Shown here: positions 44,818 to 54,201 of the stretch, piece after piece | Layout of the letters: each line of letters starts with the position of its first letter | Position numbering within the stretch: position 1 is the stretch's first letter | From: Putridiphycobacter sp965230485 | GTDB taxonomy: Bacteria > Bacteroidota > Bacteroidia > Flavobacteriales_D > Crocinitomicaceae | Assembly: GCA_965230485.1 (NCBI GenBank) | Contig: CBDDLA010000001.1 | Location: 3,782,001 to 3,846,000 of the forward strand | Length of the DNA: 64,000 bases | Direction: 5' to 3' | Made by a program: the position numbers and the translations under genes | Notes under the pieces: model-generated | What the model was told of the DNA's origin: nothing | What the model saw: only the letters and a program-made list of their open reading frames with translations | The model's database searches: none

Positions 44818-44934
44818 CTTTTAATTATAAATCAGCATAATAGGTTATTTATATATACGATTTTTTCGTACCTACGGTTACATATTATGCAATAATGTCG
44901 CCAGAATTAATGAATTCATGATGTTTTCAGTCAA

Positions 44935-44969
44935 TTTGTCAGCCAATCTGGCATTGGTACAAACTTTGA
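44935..44969 (+). promoter_or_regulatory. htpG promoter region with overlapping inverted repeats
   Basis: TTTG at 44935-44938 and AAACTTTG at 44961-44968 are near-consensus -33/-7 elements with a 22-base gap. Between them lie TGTCAG-N5-CTGGCA (44937-44953, one mismatch) and CCAAT-N5-ATTGG (44943-44957, perfect). The start codon is 34 bases further on. The repeats could bind a heat-shock regulator. Confidence 0.45.
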
Positions 44970-45002
44970 AAGGTAAGAATCGACCAAATTTAAAACATAA
45001 TC

Positions 45003-46895
45003 ATGGCAACAAAAGGAACAATAAATGTACAAACGGAAAATATTTTTCCACTCATTAAACGCTTTTTATACAGCGATCATGAAATTTTTCTTCGTGAATT
45101 AGTCTCAAACGCTGTAGACTCCACAAGCAAGCTTAAGGTTTTAAGTGGTGCAGGAGAAGTAAAAGGAGAATTAGGTGAAACGAATATCGAAATTTCTCTT
45201 GATAAAGAAGCTAAAACACTCACAGTTAAAGACCGTGGTATTGGTTTGACTGAAGAAGAACTTGAGAAATACATTAATCAAATTGCTTTTTCAGGTGCTG
45301 AAGAATTTGTAAAAAAGTATGAGGGTAAAGAGGGAGCAGAGCAAATAATTGGCCATTTCGGTCTCGGTTTCTATTCTGCCTTTATGGTAGCAGAAAAAGT
45401 GCAGATTAAAACATTATCATACAAAGAAGGTGCTGAAGCGGTAATGTGGGAAAGTGATGGAACACCAGAATACAGCATAACACCAATTGATAAATCTGAT
45501 AGAGGAGCAGAAATTGTGCTTCATATTGCTGAAGACTCTTTAGAATTTTTAGAAGAAGCAAGAATTGACACTTTGTTAAACAAATACTGCAAGTTTTTAC
45601 CCGTTGAAATCATTTTTGGTGAAAAAACTGAAATGATTGATGACCCAAAGGGTGAAAAAGATGATGAAGGAAACATTAAGAAGGTAGAAAAAAAGTCGCC
45701 AAAACTAATTAATAATACTTTACCATTATGGGTTAAGGCACCATCTGATTTAAAAGAGGAGGACTATAAGGCATTTTATAGGGAATTATATCCAATGACG
45801 TTTGATGAACCATTATTTCATATCCATCTAAACGTAGATTACCCATTCAATTTGACTGGGGTGCTTTATTTTCCAAAGATTAAGGAAAACGTTGAAATTC
45901 AAAAAAACAAGATTCAACTTTATTCCAATCAGGTATTTATTACCGATTCTGTTGAACAGATTGTTCCTGAATTTTTAACACTATTACATGGTGTTATCGA
46001 TTCACCAGATATTCCATTAAATGTTTCTCGTTCATATCTGCAAAGTGATGGAAATGTGAAAAAAATTGCTTCTCACATTACTAAAAAAGTAGCAGATAAG
46101 CTTAAATCTATGTTTAATGAAGATAGAAAAGACTTTGAAGAGAAATGGGACGACTTGAAAGTATTTGTAGAGTACGGCACACTAACGGATGAAAAATTTG
46201 CAGAAAAGGCGAAAAGCTTCACGTTATTAAAAAGTACAGATGGTCAATTTTACACACTAGATGAATACCAAGAGAAAGTAAAAGCGACTCAAACTGATAA
46301 AGACGATAAATTGGTCATTCTTTACGCCAATAGTAAAGAGGCACACCATCAGTTTATAACTAATGCGAATGAGCGAGGCTATGACGTTGTTTTGATGGAC
46401 AGTCCTTTAACCCCACATTTTATTGGTAAACTAGAAGGAAGTTTAGATAAGGTAAGTTTCGCAAGGGTAGATGCTGATACACTTGATAATTTGATTAAAA
46501 AGGATATTGAGCTACCTTCCAAATTATCAGATGACGAAAAGGAGAAATTAAAGCCTTTATTCGAAGACGTTGTAAATAAAGAAAAGTTCACTGTTCAGTT
46601 TGAAAACATGAGTGAAACAGAGGCACCGGTGATCATTACTCAACCAGAGTTCATGAGAAGAATGCAGGAGCAGCAGAGAATGGGCGGAGGCGGAATGATG
46701 GGAGCTTTCCCTGAAATGTACAATTTCGTAGTTAATACTAACCACCCATCTGTTGGCGCATTATTAAGGAAAAAAGGAGCCAATAAAACAAAAGTAGCAA
46801 AGCAATTATCTGATTTAGCATTATTATCGCAAGGAATGCTGAAAGGAGAAGAGCTTTCAAAATTTATTAACCGAAGCGTTGAGTTAATTGATTAG
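45003..46895 (+). CDS. htpG: Molecular chaperone HtpG (Hsp90)
   Basis: The 630-residue protein has all three Hsp90 parts. The N-terminal GHKL ATPase contains FLRELVSNAVDS, KDRGIGLTEEEL and GHFGLGFYSAFMVAEKV; the middle domain contains the catalytic Arg region (LNVSRSYLQSDGNVKKI); a C-terminal dimerisation domain follows. Near residue 560 it carries a Met/Gly/Gln-rich loop (MQEQQRMGGGGMMGAF), which is not part of the minimal E. coli protein. It is a stress chaperone in the cytosol. A strong terminator follows. Confidence 0.97.
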   Translation: MATKGTINVQTENIFPLIKRFLYSDHEIFLRELVSNAVDSTSKLKVLSGAGEVKGELGETNIEISLDKEAKTLTVKDRGIGLTEEELEKYINQIAFSGAEEFVKKYEGKEGAEQIIGHFGLGFYSAFMVAEKVQIKTLSYKEGAEAVMWESDGTPEYSITPIDKSDRGAEIVLHIAEDSLEFLEEARIDTLLNKYCKFLPVEIIFGEKTEMIDDPKGEKDDEGNIKKVEKKSPKLINNTLPLWVKAPSDLKEEDYKAFYRELYPMTFDEPLFHIHLNVDYPFNLTGVLYFPKIKENVEIQKNKIQLYSNQVFITDSVEQIVPEFLTLLHGVIDSPDIPLNVSRSYLQSDGNVKKIASHITKKVADKLKSMFNEDRKDFEEKWDDLKVFVEYGTLTDEKFAEKAKSFTLLKSTDGQFYTLDEYQEKVKATQTDKDDKLVILYANSKEAHHQFITNANERGYDVVLMDSPLTPHFIGKLEGSLDKVSFARVDADTLDNLIKKDIELPSKLSDDEKEKLKPLFEDVVNKEKFTVQFENMSETEAPVIITQPEFMRRMQEQQRMGGGGMMGAFPEMYNFVVNTNHPSVGALLRKKGANKTKVAKQLSDLALLSQGMLKGEELSKFINRSVELID

Positions 46896-46918
46896 CAAAC
46901 TTTAATTTAAACGAACCA

Positions 46919-46957
46919 TTAAAAAAGGGCTTGAAATTTTTCAAGCCCTTTTTTTGT
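46919..46957 (+). terminator. Bidirectional terminator between htpG and the subtilase gene
   Basis: AAAGGGCTTGAAA / TTTCAAGCCCTTT forms a 13-bp stem with a 2-base loop, flanked by A and T runs on both sides, so it works for both convergent genes. Confidence 0.92.
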
Positions 46958-46975
46958 TTGATCATTCTCAATAAT

Positions 46976-49900
46976 TTATTCTACTACAATTTTCTGAATT
47001 GATGTTGAGTCATCCTTAAGTAATCTCATAAAATATATCCCCTTAGCATAGTTTGAGAGGTCAATTTCTCCTTTATTGTTGAGATTATCCAGTACTTTCA
47101 CTAATTGACCATTGGCATCAATGATTTGAATTGTGGCATTATCAGCATTCTCTAACTCATAAAATAACTGTCCATTCGTAGGGTTAGGATAAATTTTTAA
47201 ATTATTAGAAGTAAATGTATTGTTAATATTTAATGTACTTGTGATGCTTATATCATCTATTGCAATATCACTTCTGTAACCATTTCCAGTTATCCCTCTG
47301 AATCTGAAATTAACAATGTTGCCAGTATAAGGGCTTAAGTCAATACTCTCTCTCTTAAACCACCCAGGACCCTGATTTCCGGTGTAAGGTTGAATGATAT
47401 CATTTGTCCATACATTATTTACTAGAATATCTAAATGTAATTCTCCCATTTCTAAACCATCCATATGATAAGCAAATGACATTACAGCATTTTCATCCAG
47501 GCTAATACAAGGTGAAATGACTTGAGCCACCTTCAAATTACACAATGGGGTTCCAGATGCTTCAAGATAAAGGTATTTGCCAGATTCTGTTCCTGGATTA
47601 AAATCTTGACTAGGTCCAGTAGAACCAGATGGCGTAGGGCCTTCATTTGTACGCCAATCTATATCATCTTTAAATCCATTTCTATCATTAATAAAATTAT
47701 TGTCTAAGTCACATACTTCAATTTCACAATTACTATTTGTACCACATAAATCGAAAGTTTCGAAATCTTCAGTAAATGGCAATGTTTCTGGAGATTCATC
47801 TAAATAAGTAAATTCTGAAACAATTTCATTGTTTAAACTATTTTGATCCCCATTGTAAGATGTCCAAACTTTTAGTGTGTTTGTTCCAAAAGGAATACTA
47901 ATTTGGCTGGAAAACACAAAATAAGTACTTGTATTTGGCGTCAATGTGCCAGTATACATTTCTGTAAATACAGTACCATTGTTAAGTTGGTAATTAACAG
48001 GGATATTAGTTAAGTCTAGCAGACCACTGTTCACCACCGTTATTCCAACTTTAAGTGGTTCAGTTTCCATACAAGTCAGTATTGTTCTGCCATTCAAGTT
48101 TGTGGTATCACTAATGGAAGCATCCAGTTCAACCACACAATTAAATAAGCCTGCAGCTTGATGAAATTCTGCAATAGCCCTTCTTCCAACACAATCATTA
48201 GGACCAAGTGCCTTTACACTCCACCAAAAATCGGTAGTATAAGGATTAGCAAGTGTAATACTATTGGTAGTTGAAGTACCAACTGAATCCATGTATTTAT
48301 TTCCAAGGAAGCTCACTTCATATCCTGTAGCACCTTGAACAGGGTCCCAAGTTAAGGTAACAGAGTCTATACAAACATTTGCTACTTCTAAATTTTGAGG
48401 TACTTGAATAATTGAAAAACTTTCATGACTCTGGCTAGAACTCGTTCCTCTTGTGACTCTTACAAGCGCTTCTCCAGTAACAACACTTGGTACATTCCAT
48501 GTGAAATGACGAACGCTTGCATTGATATTGGCGGCTAAAGGAATCCAGTTTGCGCCACTGTCTACTGAATATTCTAAGGTGAAGGTTCCTGCATCTTTGT
48601 GTGCATCCCATCTGATGAATTCGCTCTTATCGCTATCTAATCCTTCTCCACCTATTGGATAGGTTAATACAACATCATCAGTTACCAATTCATAAACAAC
48701 ATAGTATTTTTGAGGTCCTTGAGGAATGGCAAACCCATCTAAATTAACTGTATAACTTCCAGGTTGAGGAGTATCAATAGTGACTTGTTCAACATTATTA
48801 ACATTATCTACCAGCTGTGTAGCTGGCAAGTTTAAGAGGTTGGCATCAGCTGAATTGTTTAATACCCAAGGATTGGTAATTGCTCCGCTTGGTGAAGTTA
48901 CTGTCATATTGATATCGTTTACCAAAGCCAAATTTGCATTTTGCATGGCTTCATAATCAGTCCAATACACCATTATTCTTGCCTCCGAAATTCCATTAGG
49001 GACATTGATGGTATGAGTCAGATTATCCCCCTGAGAAATATCATCAGAAAAATATTGATTATTGCTAATCAGCTCAAAGGCTCTTCTGGCATTAATGCGT
49101 CCCCATCCATAAATAAAATCTGGTCCAGGGTTACCTAAATCTTTACCAGTATTTAAAATAGCAGCTTTGATTAAAGCGGCTTCTGGGTTATTCCCTCCAT
49201 TTAAATCTTTATATCCTTCATACAATTGAGCAATAACCCCAGCAACCCCAGGACAAGACATTGAGGTACCCGTTTTATTATCGTATGAATTAGGATCTAC
49301 TGTTGAATAAACGTTTGAGCCAACAGCACAAATATCTGGCTTAATTCTACCGTCTTCACTCGGCCCACGGCTGCTTGATGCAGCAATGCCATCAGTTAAT
49401 GTTAAATTACCTACAGCAATTACATTTTTACCTATTTTATGTCCGCCAGTTATGTTAAACCACTGTGAACCTGCAGTTGTTGTCCCTAATCCGTTAGAGT
49501 TCCCAGCAGAAAAAACATGAGTTAACTCTGGCATTGTCCGAACTTGCTCATCTAAATTTCGAGCTAAACCTGTATACCCAGCATTTACGCCATTGCTATA
49601 ACTCTTAGAAGTGATTCTGAGATTACTTGAGGTATAAAGTCCAGGTACTGCATTAAAATTATTATTTCCAGCACCATATACTAATACTTCAGCACCATAA
49701 GCCATTCCGCGAGCTATAGGATCTAAATTTCCCGCGCCAGCAATAGTACCTCCACAATGCTCACCATGATCTCCGTTATTAACTGCAGTATTACTATTAA
49801 AAAAACGTCCTGTATAATCAATATGCTCATCAAGTCTGCTGTTATCTTGAAGCATAACTGTTATACCATCTCCAGTATAATTTAACCCACTACTGTATGA

Positions 49901-50581
49901 GGTAGCCAGGGTGTTACTTCGGTGATTAGTTACACCAACCAAATTTTCTGGTTCACTTGGTGGATCGATTTGTTCGAAGTAATAAAAAGGAGCTAAGCCA
50001 TAAAGCAAGTCAAGTTTTGAGATGTCAATATTGAAACGGATATATTTATAATTTGGAATAGGTTCAATTTCTGCACCAAGATTCGTTATCATATTTTCAA
50101 TTACAGATCTAGATATTGAAGAAAAGAAAGCACCATTTAAGGTTATTTTATCTTTTCCAACGAGAGCCCATTGATTGTATCTTTGGCTAGCAAGATCTTT
50201 CGATAATTTAAATTTGTTTTTTATGTCGCTTATTGCTAATAGTTTAGAGTCTAAAAGTGTTTGCCAATTAGCAGAGTTGCTAATTTGTGCGAAATACGCA
50301 TTTTTTGGAAGGTAATTTAATAAAGTAATACCCTCGGCTTTTAGCCGATCTTTGATTTCATTTGTAGGTATTTCACTAAATTGAATAATTCTAAACGAAT
50401 TTAATTCGTTGGCACTTTTAGCATCATCAAATATTTTTTTGGAAGATACTTCATTTTGATTGAGATTAACATTGCCTGATTTCAAAAGAATTGGATACTC
50501 TGATTGACTGTATGAAGAATTGGTAAAAGCAATCAGAATGAATAAAAGAAGTGATTTTAATAAGTAAGATAGTTGGTTCAT
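46976..50581 (-). CDS. T9SS-secreted S8 family serine protease (subtilase)
   Basis: A 1201-residue exported protease. After the signal peptide (cut before QSEYP) comes a prodomain-like region (to about 210) and the S8 catalytic domain (about 215-510). The catalytic Asp is in VMLQDNSRLDEH (about residue 244), His in GDHGEHCGG (about 275) and Ser in GTSMSCPG (about 439). Downstream are a P/CUB-like sandwich, fibronectin type III repeats (TLTWDPVQGATGYEVSF), a MAM-like sandwich (ISPCISLDENAVMSFAYHMDG ... DISITS) and a type A T9SS signal (LKIYPNPTNGQLFYEL ... GIYFMRLLKDD). It should digest proteins outside the cell. Confidence 0.94.
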   Translation of the reverse strand: MNQLSYLLKSLLLFILIAFTNSSYSQSEYPILLKSGNVNLNQNEVSSKKIFDDAKSANELNSFRIIQFSEIPTNEIKDRLKAEGITLLNYLPKNAYFAQISNSANWQTLLDSKLLAISDIKNKFKLSKDLASQRYNQWALVGKDKITLNGAFFSSISRSVIENMITNLGAEIEPIPNYKYIRFNIDISKLDLLYGLAPFYYFEQIDPPSEPENLVGVTNHRSNTLATSYSSGLNYTGDGITVMLQDNSRLDEHIDYTGRFFNSNTAVNNGDHGEHCGGTIAGAGNLDPIARGMAYGAEVLVYGAGNNNFNAVPGLYTSSNLRITSKSYSNGVNAGYTGLARNLDEQVRTMPELTHVFSAGNSNGLGTTTAGSQWFNITGGHKIGKNVIAVGNLTLTDGIAASSSRGPSEDGRIKPDICAVGSNVYSTVDPNSYDNKTGTSMSCPGVAGVIAQLYEGYKDLNGGNNPEAALIKAAILNTGKDLGNPGPDFIYGWGRINARRAFELISNNQYFSDDISQGDNLTHTINVPNGISEARIMVYWTDYEAMQNANLALVNDINMTVTSPSGAITNPWVLNNSADANLLNLPATQLVDNVNNVEQVTIDTPQPGSYTVNLDGFAIPQGPQKYYVVYELVTDDVVLTYPIGGEGLDSDKSEFIRWDAHKDAGTFTLEYSVDSGANWIPLAANINASVRHFTWNVPSVVTGEALVRVTRGTSSSQSHESFSIIQVPQNLEVANVCIDSVTLTWDPVQGATGYEVSFLGNKYMDSVGTSTTNSITLANPYTTDFWWSVKALGPNDCVGRRAIAEFHQAAGLFNCVVELDASISDTTNLNGRTILTCMETEPLKVGITVVNSGLLDLTNIPVNYQLNNGTVFTEMYTGTLTPNTSTYFVFSSQISIPFGTNTLKVWTSYNGDQNSLNNEIVSEFTYLDESPETLPFTEDFETFDLCGTNSNCEIEVCDLDNNFINDRNGFKDDIDWRTNEGPTPSGSTGPSQDFNPGTESGKYLYLEASGTPLCNLKVAQVISPCISLDENAVMSFAYHMDGLEMGELHLDILVNNVWTNDIIQPYTGNQGPGWFKRESIDLSPYTGNIVNFRFRGITGNGYRSDIAIDDISITSTLNINNTFTSNNLKIYPNPTNGQLFYELENADNATIQIIDANGQLVKVLDNLNNKGEIDLSNYAKGIYFMRLLKDDSTSIQKIVVE

Positions 50582-50684
50582 GTAAATAGTTTTGGTATTT
50601 AAATCCTAAAGATAGCTAATTTGAATTTTGTTCATTAATGAAAACGACACAAAATAGCCAAGGGTTTGTAATGCTAAAAAAGTG

Positions 50685-51707
50685 TTACCACTTTACAATT
50701 ACCTTTCCAATTGATTTTCTGCTTTCTAAAAGTGTGTGTGCTTTGGCTATTTCTTCTGCGTTAAAAGTGGCACCTACATGAGGTTTAAGTTTACCATTGG
50801 CGATCAGTTTAGTGACTTCAGTTAGGCAATAATTAAGCATTTCAGGTTTATTATCTCCAATTTTAAGCATATTGACGCCAATAATACTTTTAGATCGCAT
50901 CATCAATCCAATGGCCAATCTAAACCCCATTTTTCTCACAAAATTTAAACCAGATAAGGCCCCCCATTTTTTACCAGATAATTCAGAACCACCAAATAAG
51001 ATAACGCGTCCACCAGACCCAATTAAACTAAAATCTTTTTTAAACGTTGACCCAGCAATTGGATTAAACGTGGCATCCAGTCTTTTTCCTCCTAATAGTT
51101 TTGTTACATCTTTAACATAATCTGACTGCCTATAGTTTATGCCATAATCCGCCCCTTGATGCTTAACATACTCAATTTTTTCTGTAGAACCTGCCGTCGC
51201 AAAAACCTCGCATTGTTTCAATTTACACAATTGAATTAATGCTGTGCCAACACCTCCTGCACCAGCATGAATAACTACTTTGTCACCTTTAAATAGGTTA
51301 GTAGCTACAAATGCCATATAATAGGCCGTGACATATTGAGTGGCAATGCAAAGTGCACTTCCTACGCCCATATCATCTATGATGGCCACACCAAAGTCTT
51401 TTGATAGTGCATATTCGGCATAACCTCCGAAACGTGTAAAAGCAACTACTCGTTTTCCTACAAGGGCGTTATTTTTTTTATTTTTAACGGCTTCAACTGT
51501 ACCTACAACCTCATATCCAATAATGGCAGGGAAGGGGGGAGCCTCTTTATATTGACCATGACGGGCCATGACGTCAGCATAATTTAAACCAAATGCTTCT
51601 ACTTTTATCAAAACATCATCTGGTTTTTGTAAATCCGGCTTTTTCGTCTCTCTTAATTCAAAAGCTTTGTCAGCAGAACCTTTTTGGGTTAAAAAAATAG
51701 CTTTCAT
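50685..51707 (-). CDS. Zinc-independent MDR-family quinone oxidoreductase (VAT-1-like)
   Basis: The 340-residue protein has an N-terminal GroES-like domain (GLNYADVMARHGQYKEAPPFPAIIGYEVVG) and an NADPH-binding Rossmann motif VIHAGAGGVGTALIQL. No structural zinc Cys cluster is present. The best resemblance is to synaptic vesicle protein VAT-1 and the quinone reductase group. It is last in the pheS operon, 8 bases after rsmI. Confidence 0.9.
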   Translation of the reverse strand: MKAIFLTQKGSADKAFELRETKKPDLQKPDDVLIKVEAFGLNYADVMARHGQYKEAPPFPAIIGYEVVGTVEAVKNKKNNALVGKRVVAFTRFGGYAEYALSKDFGVAIIDDMGVGSALCIATQYVTAYYMAFVATNLFKGDKVVIHAGAGGVGTALIQLCKLKQCEVFATAGSTEKIEYVKHQGADYGINYRQSDYVKDVTKLLGGKRLDATFNPIAGSTFKKDFSLIGSGGRVILFGGSELSGKKWGALSGLNFVRKMGFRLAIGLMMRSKSIIGVNMLKIGDNKPEMLNYCLTEVTKLIANGKLKPHVGATFNAEEIAKAHTLLESRKSIGKVIVKW

Positions 51708-51715
51708 AAATTGTA

Positions 51716-52387
51716 TTACTTTTTACCTTCAACCGTAATAACAAACTCTCCTTTTGGAGGTTTATTCTCGAAGTGTCTCAATAATTCTGATGCATTGCCA
51801 CGAACGGTTTCTTCAAATTTTTTCGATATTTCTCGCGAAACGGAAATTCGCCTTTCATTTTCGAAAAATGTTTCAAACAACTTTAATGCCTTTAATAATC
51901 TGTGAGGAGATTCGTACATTACAGTTGTTCTTTTGTTTTCTGCAATCATTTTAACAATGGTTTCTCTTCCTTTTTTATGAGGTAAAAAACCAATATAATT
52001 GAACTTTTCACATGGAAAACCACTATTAACAATGGCTGGAACAAAAGCAGTGGCGCCAGGCAAGCAATCTACCTCTATGTCTGCGTCAATGCACGCCCTA
52101 ACCAACAAAAAACCTGGATCAGAAATACCAGGAGTCCCAGCATCTGTAACAATAGCATATGTCATTCCAGCATTAAGATCCTCAACCAGCCTATTAACGG
52201 TTTTATGTTCATTGTTTTGGTGATGTGCAATAAGTTTATTCGAAATGTCGTAATGATTTAATAGTTTAGAAGTAACCCTGGTATCTTCCGCCAAAATTGC
52301 ATCTACTTCTTTCAAAACACGAATGGCTCTAAAAGTGATGTCCTCAAGATTGCCTATTGGAGTTGGTACAACAAACAGTTTTCCCAT
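51716..52387 (-). CDS. rsmI: 16S rRNA (cytidine(1402)-2'-O)-methyltransferase
   Basis: The 223-residue SAM enzyme of the tetrapyrrole-methylase fold shows VVPTPIGNLEDITFRAIRVL, AEDTRVTSKLL and SDAGTPGISDPG, all RsmI markers. It methylates the ribose of C1402 in the decoding centre. It is about 60 residues shorter than E. coli RsmI because it lacks the C-terminal HTH extension, ending at EFVITVEGKK. The start overlaps the stop of the glutaminyl cyclase gene by one base. Confidence 0.95.
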   Translation of the reverse strand: MGKLFVVPTPIGNLEDITFRAIRVLKEVDAILAEDTRVTSKLLNHYDISNKLIAHHQNNEHKTVNRLVEDLNAGMTYAIVTDAGTPGISDPGFLLVRACIDADIEVDCLPGATAFVPAIVNSGFPCEKFNYIGFLPHKKGRETIVKMIAENKRTTVMYESPHRLLKALKLFETFFENERRISVSREISKKFEETVRGNASELLRHFENKPPKGEFVITVEGKK

Positions 52388-53466
52388 TAATCTATTTTTA
52401 CTTCAAATAATTTTGGCCAGAGCTTACCTGTTAAATAAATTTTTTTAGTGTTGGCTTCGTAAGCAATTCCATTCAAAACATTCGAGTTTCTGTCCATCCC
52501 TTGAAGCGAAACACCTGAGCAATCTATATTTGCCAATACTTTGCCACTTGCTGTGTCAACTTGAACTAAATAATCAGAGGTGTAAACATTACACCATAAA
52601 TCACCATTAATTAATTCTAGTTCATTTAGGTTCTGTACATCATTCTGGTCACTAAAAACATCAATTTTTTTTTCTATTTCAAAAGTTGTTGGATTTCGCC
52701 AAACTATGCTAGAGGTGCCATTTGACATAATTAAAGACCGACCATTATTTGTTAAGCCCCAACCTTCTTTCTCGTAGGTAAAAGATTTGATGTAATTAAA
52801 ATCAATATCGTAAACAAGACATTGTTGATCTTGCCAGGTTAATTGATAAATGGTATCATTCAATATCGTAATGCCTTCTCCAAAATAACTGATATTTTCT
52901 AACTCTTTGTATTTTAAGTGATTCCCTGTAGAAAGGTCAACTTTTGCAATAAAGGACTTATTTGAATCACCAGACCCGGTACTTTCATATAAATCACCTT
53001 TATAAAATTCTAGTCCTTGCGTATAAGCATTATTTTTATGTGGATAGCTTGCGACTATACTGGCTATTTTTTGTTCAGGAATAATGTCTGAGAAAAGGAC
53101 AATATTTCTAGTAGCACCTCTTGATTTACCATTTTTATCGTTATAGGTAATATAAACGGAGTGAAAACCTACACCTAAAGAGTCCGTTTCTATTGTAATA
53201 ATCTGAGATTTAACAGCAATATCTTTTTTATACAATACATCATCAAAATAAATACTTAATGCCTTTACATCATTGCTGTCAATGACTTCAAGTTCAATAT
53301 CTATGGTTTGTCCGGAAACATATTGCTGACTTCGGTTTGGAGAAATAATTTTAAGTGCAACAATTGGCTTATTTTTTTTTGGTCGATCATTATCCGTTTT
53401 ACAGCATACTATAACAATCGTCAAAAGAGTTAAGATAATTCCGTATTTTATAAACTGTATTCTCAT
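52387..53466 (-). CDS. Type I (beta-propeller) glutaminyl-peptide cyclotransferase lipoprotein
   Basis: A 359-residue protein with a lipoprotein-like signal (ILTLLTIVIVCC, with Cys 21 or 22 as lipid site). An Ig-like domain (about 35-125) precedes the glutamine cyclotransferase propeller (about 135-359). The latter shows SYPHKNNAYTQGLEF, YESTGSGDSNKSFIAKVDL, FGEGITILNDTIYQLTWQDQ, EGWGLTNNGRSLIMSNG, NELELINGDLWCNVY and a final LNGIAYE, the recurring family markers. It turns N-terminal Gln of exported proteins into pyroglutamate. The extra N-terminal Ig-like domain is absent from minimal family members. It is third in the pheS operon. Confidence 0.9.
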   Translation of the reverse strand: MRIQFIKYGIILTLLTIVIVCCKTDNDRPKKNKPIVALKIISPNRSQQYVSGQTIDIELEVIDSNDVKALSIYFDDVLYKKDIAVKSQIITIETDSLGVGFHSVYITYNDKNGKSRGATRNIVLFSDIIPEQKIASIVASYPHKNNAYTQGLEFYKGDLYESTGSGDSNKSFIAKVDLSTGNHLKYKELENISYFGEGITILNDTIYQLTWQDQQCLVYDIDFNYIKSFTYEKEGWGLTNNGRSLIMSNGTSSIVWRNPTTFEIEKKIDVFSDQNDVQNLNELELINGDLWCNVYTSDYLVQVDTASGKVLANIDCSGVSLQGMDRNSNVLNGIAYEANTKKIYLTGKLWPKLFEVKID

Positions 53467-53475
53467 TATAACATA

Positions 53476-54201
53476 CTATAGTTTTGAGATCATCTCCATT
53501 AAAACGCCTTTTTTTCTAGTAGAAACAGGTATTTTGCTATTGTCCTTCAACTGAATTTCACCATTTTGCTTCAAAAAGGCTTTAATTTGATTTTTTGCAA
53601 TTAAATGAGACTGATGGACACGAATGAACCCCTGGTCACTTAGCAGTTTATCGAATTCTTTTAACGTTTTAGTCACTAGTAATTTTGAATTGTCATCAAA
53701 ATAGAATTTTGTATAATTAATATTTGATTCTAGTCTTACGATATCGCTGATGTCAACAATGTGAATTTTATCTACGGTATTGAGCGCTAACTTTTTTGGT
53801 GTATCTAAATTGGTTTTTAATACTTGCAACCGTTCAGTTGGATTGATTTGATCTTGAATTTTACTTACAGCTTGAACGAGATCATCAGGATCAATTGGTT
53901 TAAGTAAATAATCAATAGCTGAGAATTTAAACGCTTTTACGGCAAACTCATCAGAAGCAGTAGTGAAGATCAATTTGAAATTTGTGTCATCAAGAATTTC
54001 AAGTAAATCAAATCCACTACCGTCAGGCATCTGAATATCTAAAAAAACTAAATCAGGTTTTTCAGCTTTGATTAATTTTGCACCTGCAACCACACCATTC
54101 GCGCTCCCAACAATTTCTATGTTGTTACAATACTCCTGAATGTCTTCCGACAAAACTTTGATGGCTTCTGGAATATCATCAATTATAACCGCTTTAATCA
54201 T
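53476..54201 (-). CDS. LytTR-family response regulator
   Basis: The 241-residue protein has a receiver domain (1-120) with acidic residues D8 and D9, phospho-acceptor D55 (LVFLDIQMPDG) and K101 (LLKPIDP). A C-terminal LytTR DNA-binding domain follows (about 140-241, with IVRLESNINYTKFYF and FIRVHQSHLIAK). No histidine kinase gene is adjacent. It starts directly after the pheS stop and precedes the cyclase gene by 9 bases. Confidence 0.94.
   Translation of the reverse strand: MIKAVIIDDIPEAIKVLSEDIQEYCNNIEIVGSANGVVAGAKLIKAEKPDLVFLDIQMPDGSGFDLLEILDDTNFKLIFTTASDEFAVKAFKFSAIDYLLKPIDPDDLVQAVSKIQDQINPTERLQVLKTNLDTPKKLALNTVDKIHIVDISDIVRLESNINYTKFYFDDNSKLLVTKTLKEFDKLLSDQGFIRVHQSHLIAKNQIKAFLKQNGEIQLKDNSKIPVSTRKKGVLMEMISKL

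Noticed and set aside
44954..44969. True sigma-54 promoter before htpG
   Set aside because: The near-invariant -12 GC is replaced by GA, so it is kept only as a resemblance inside the promoter finding.
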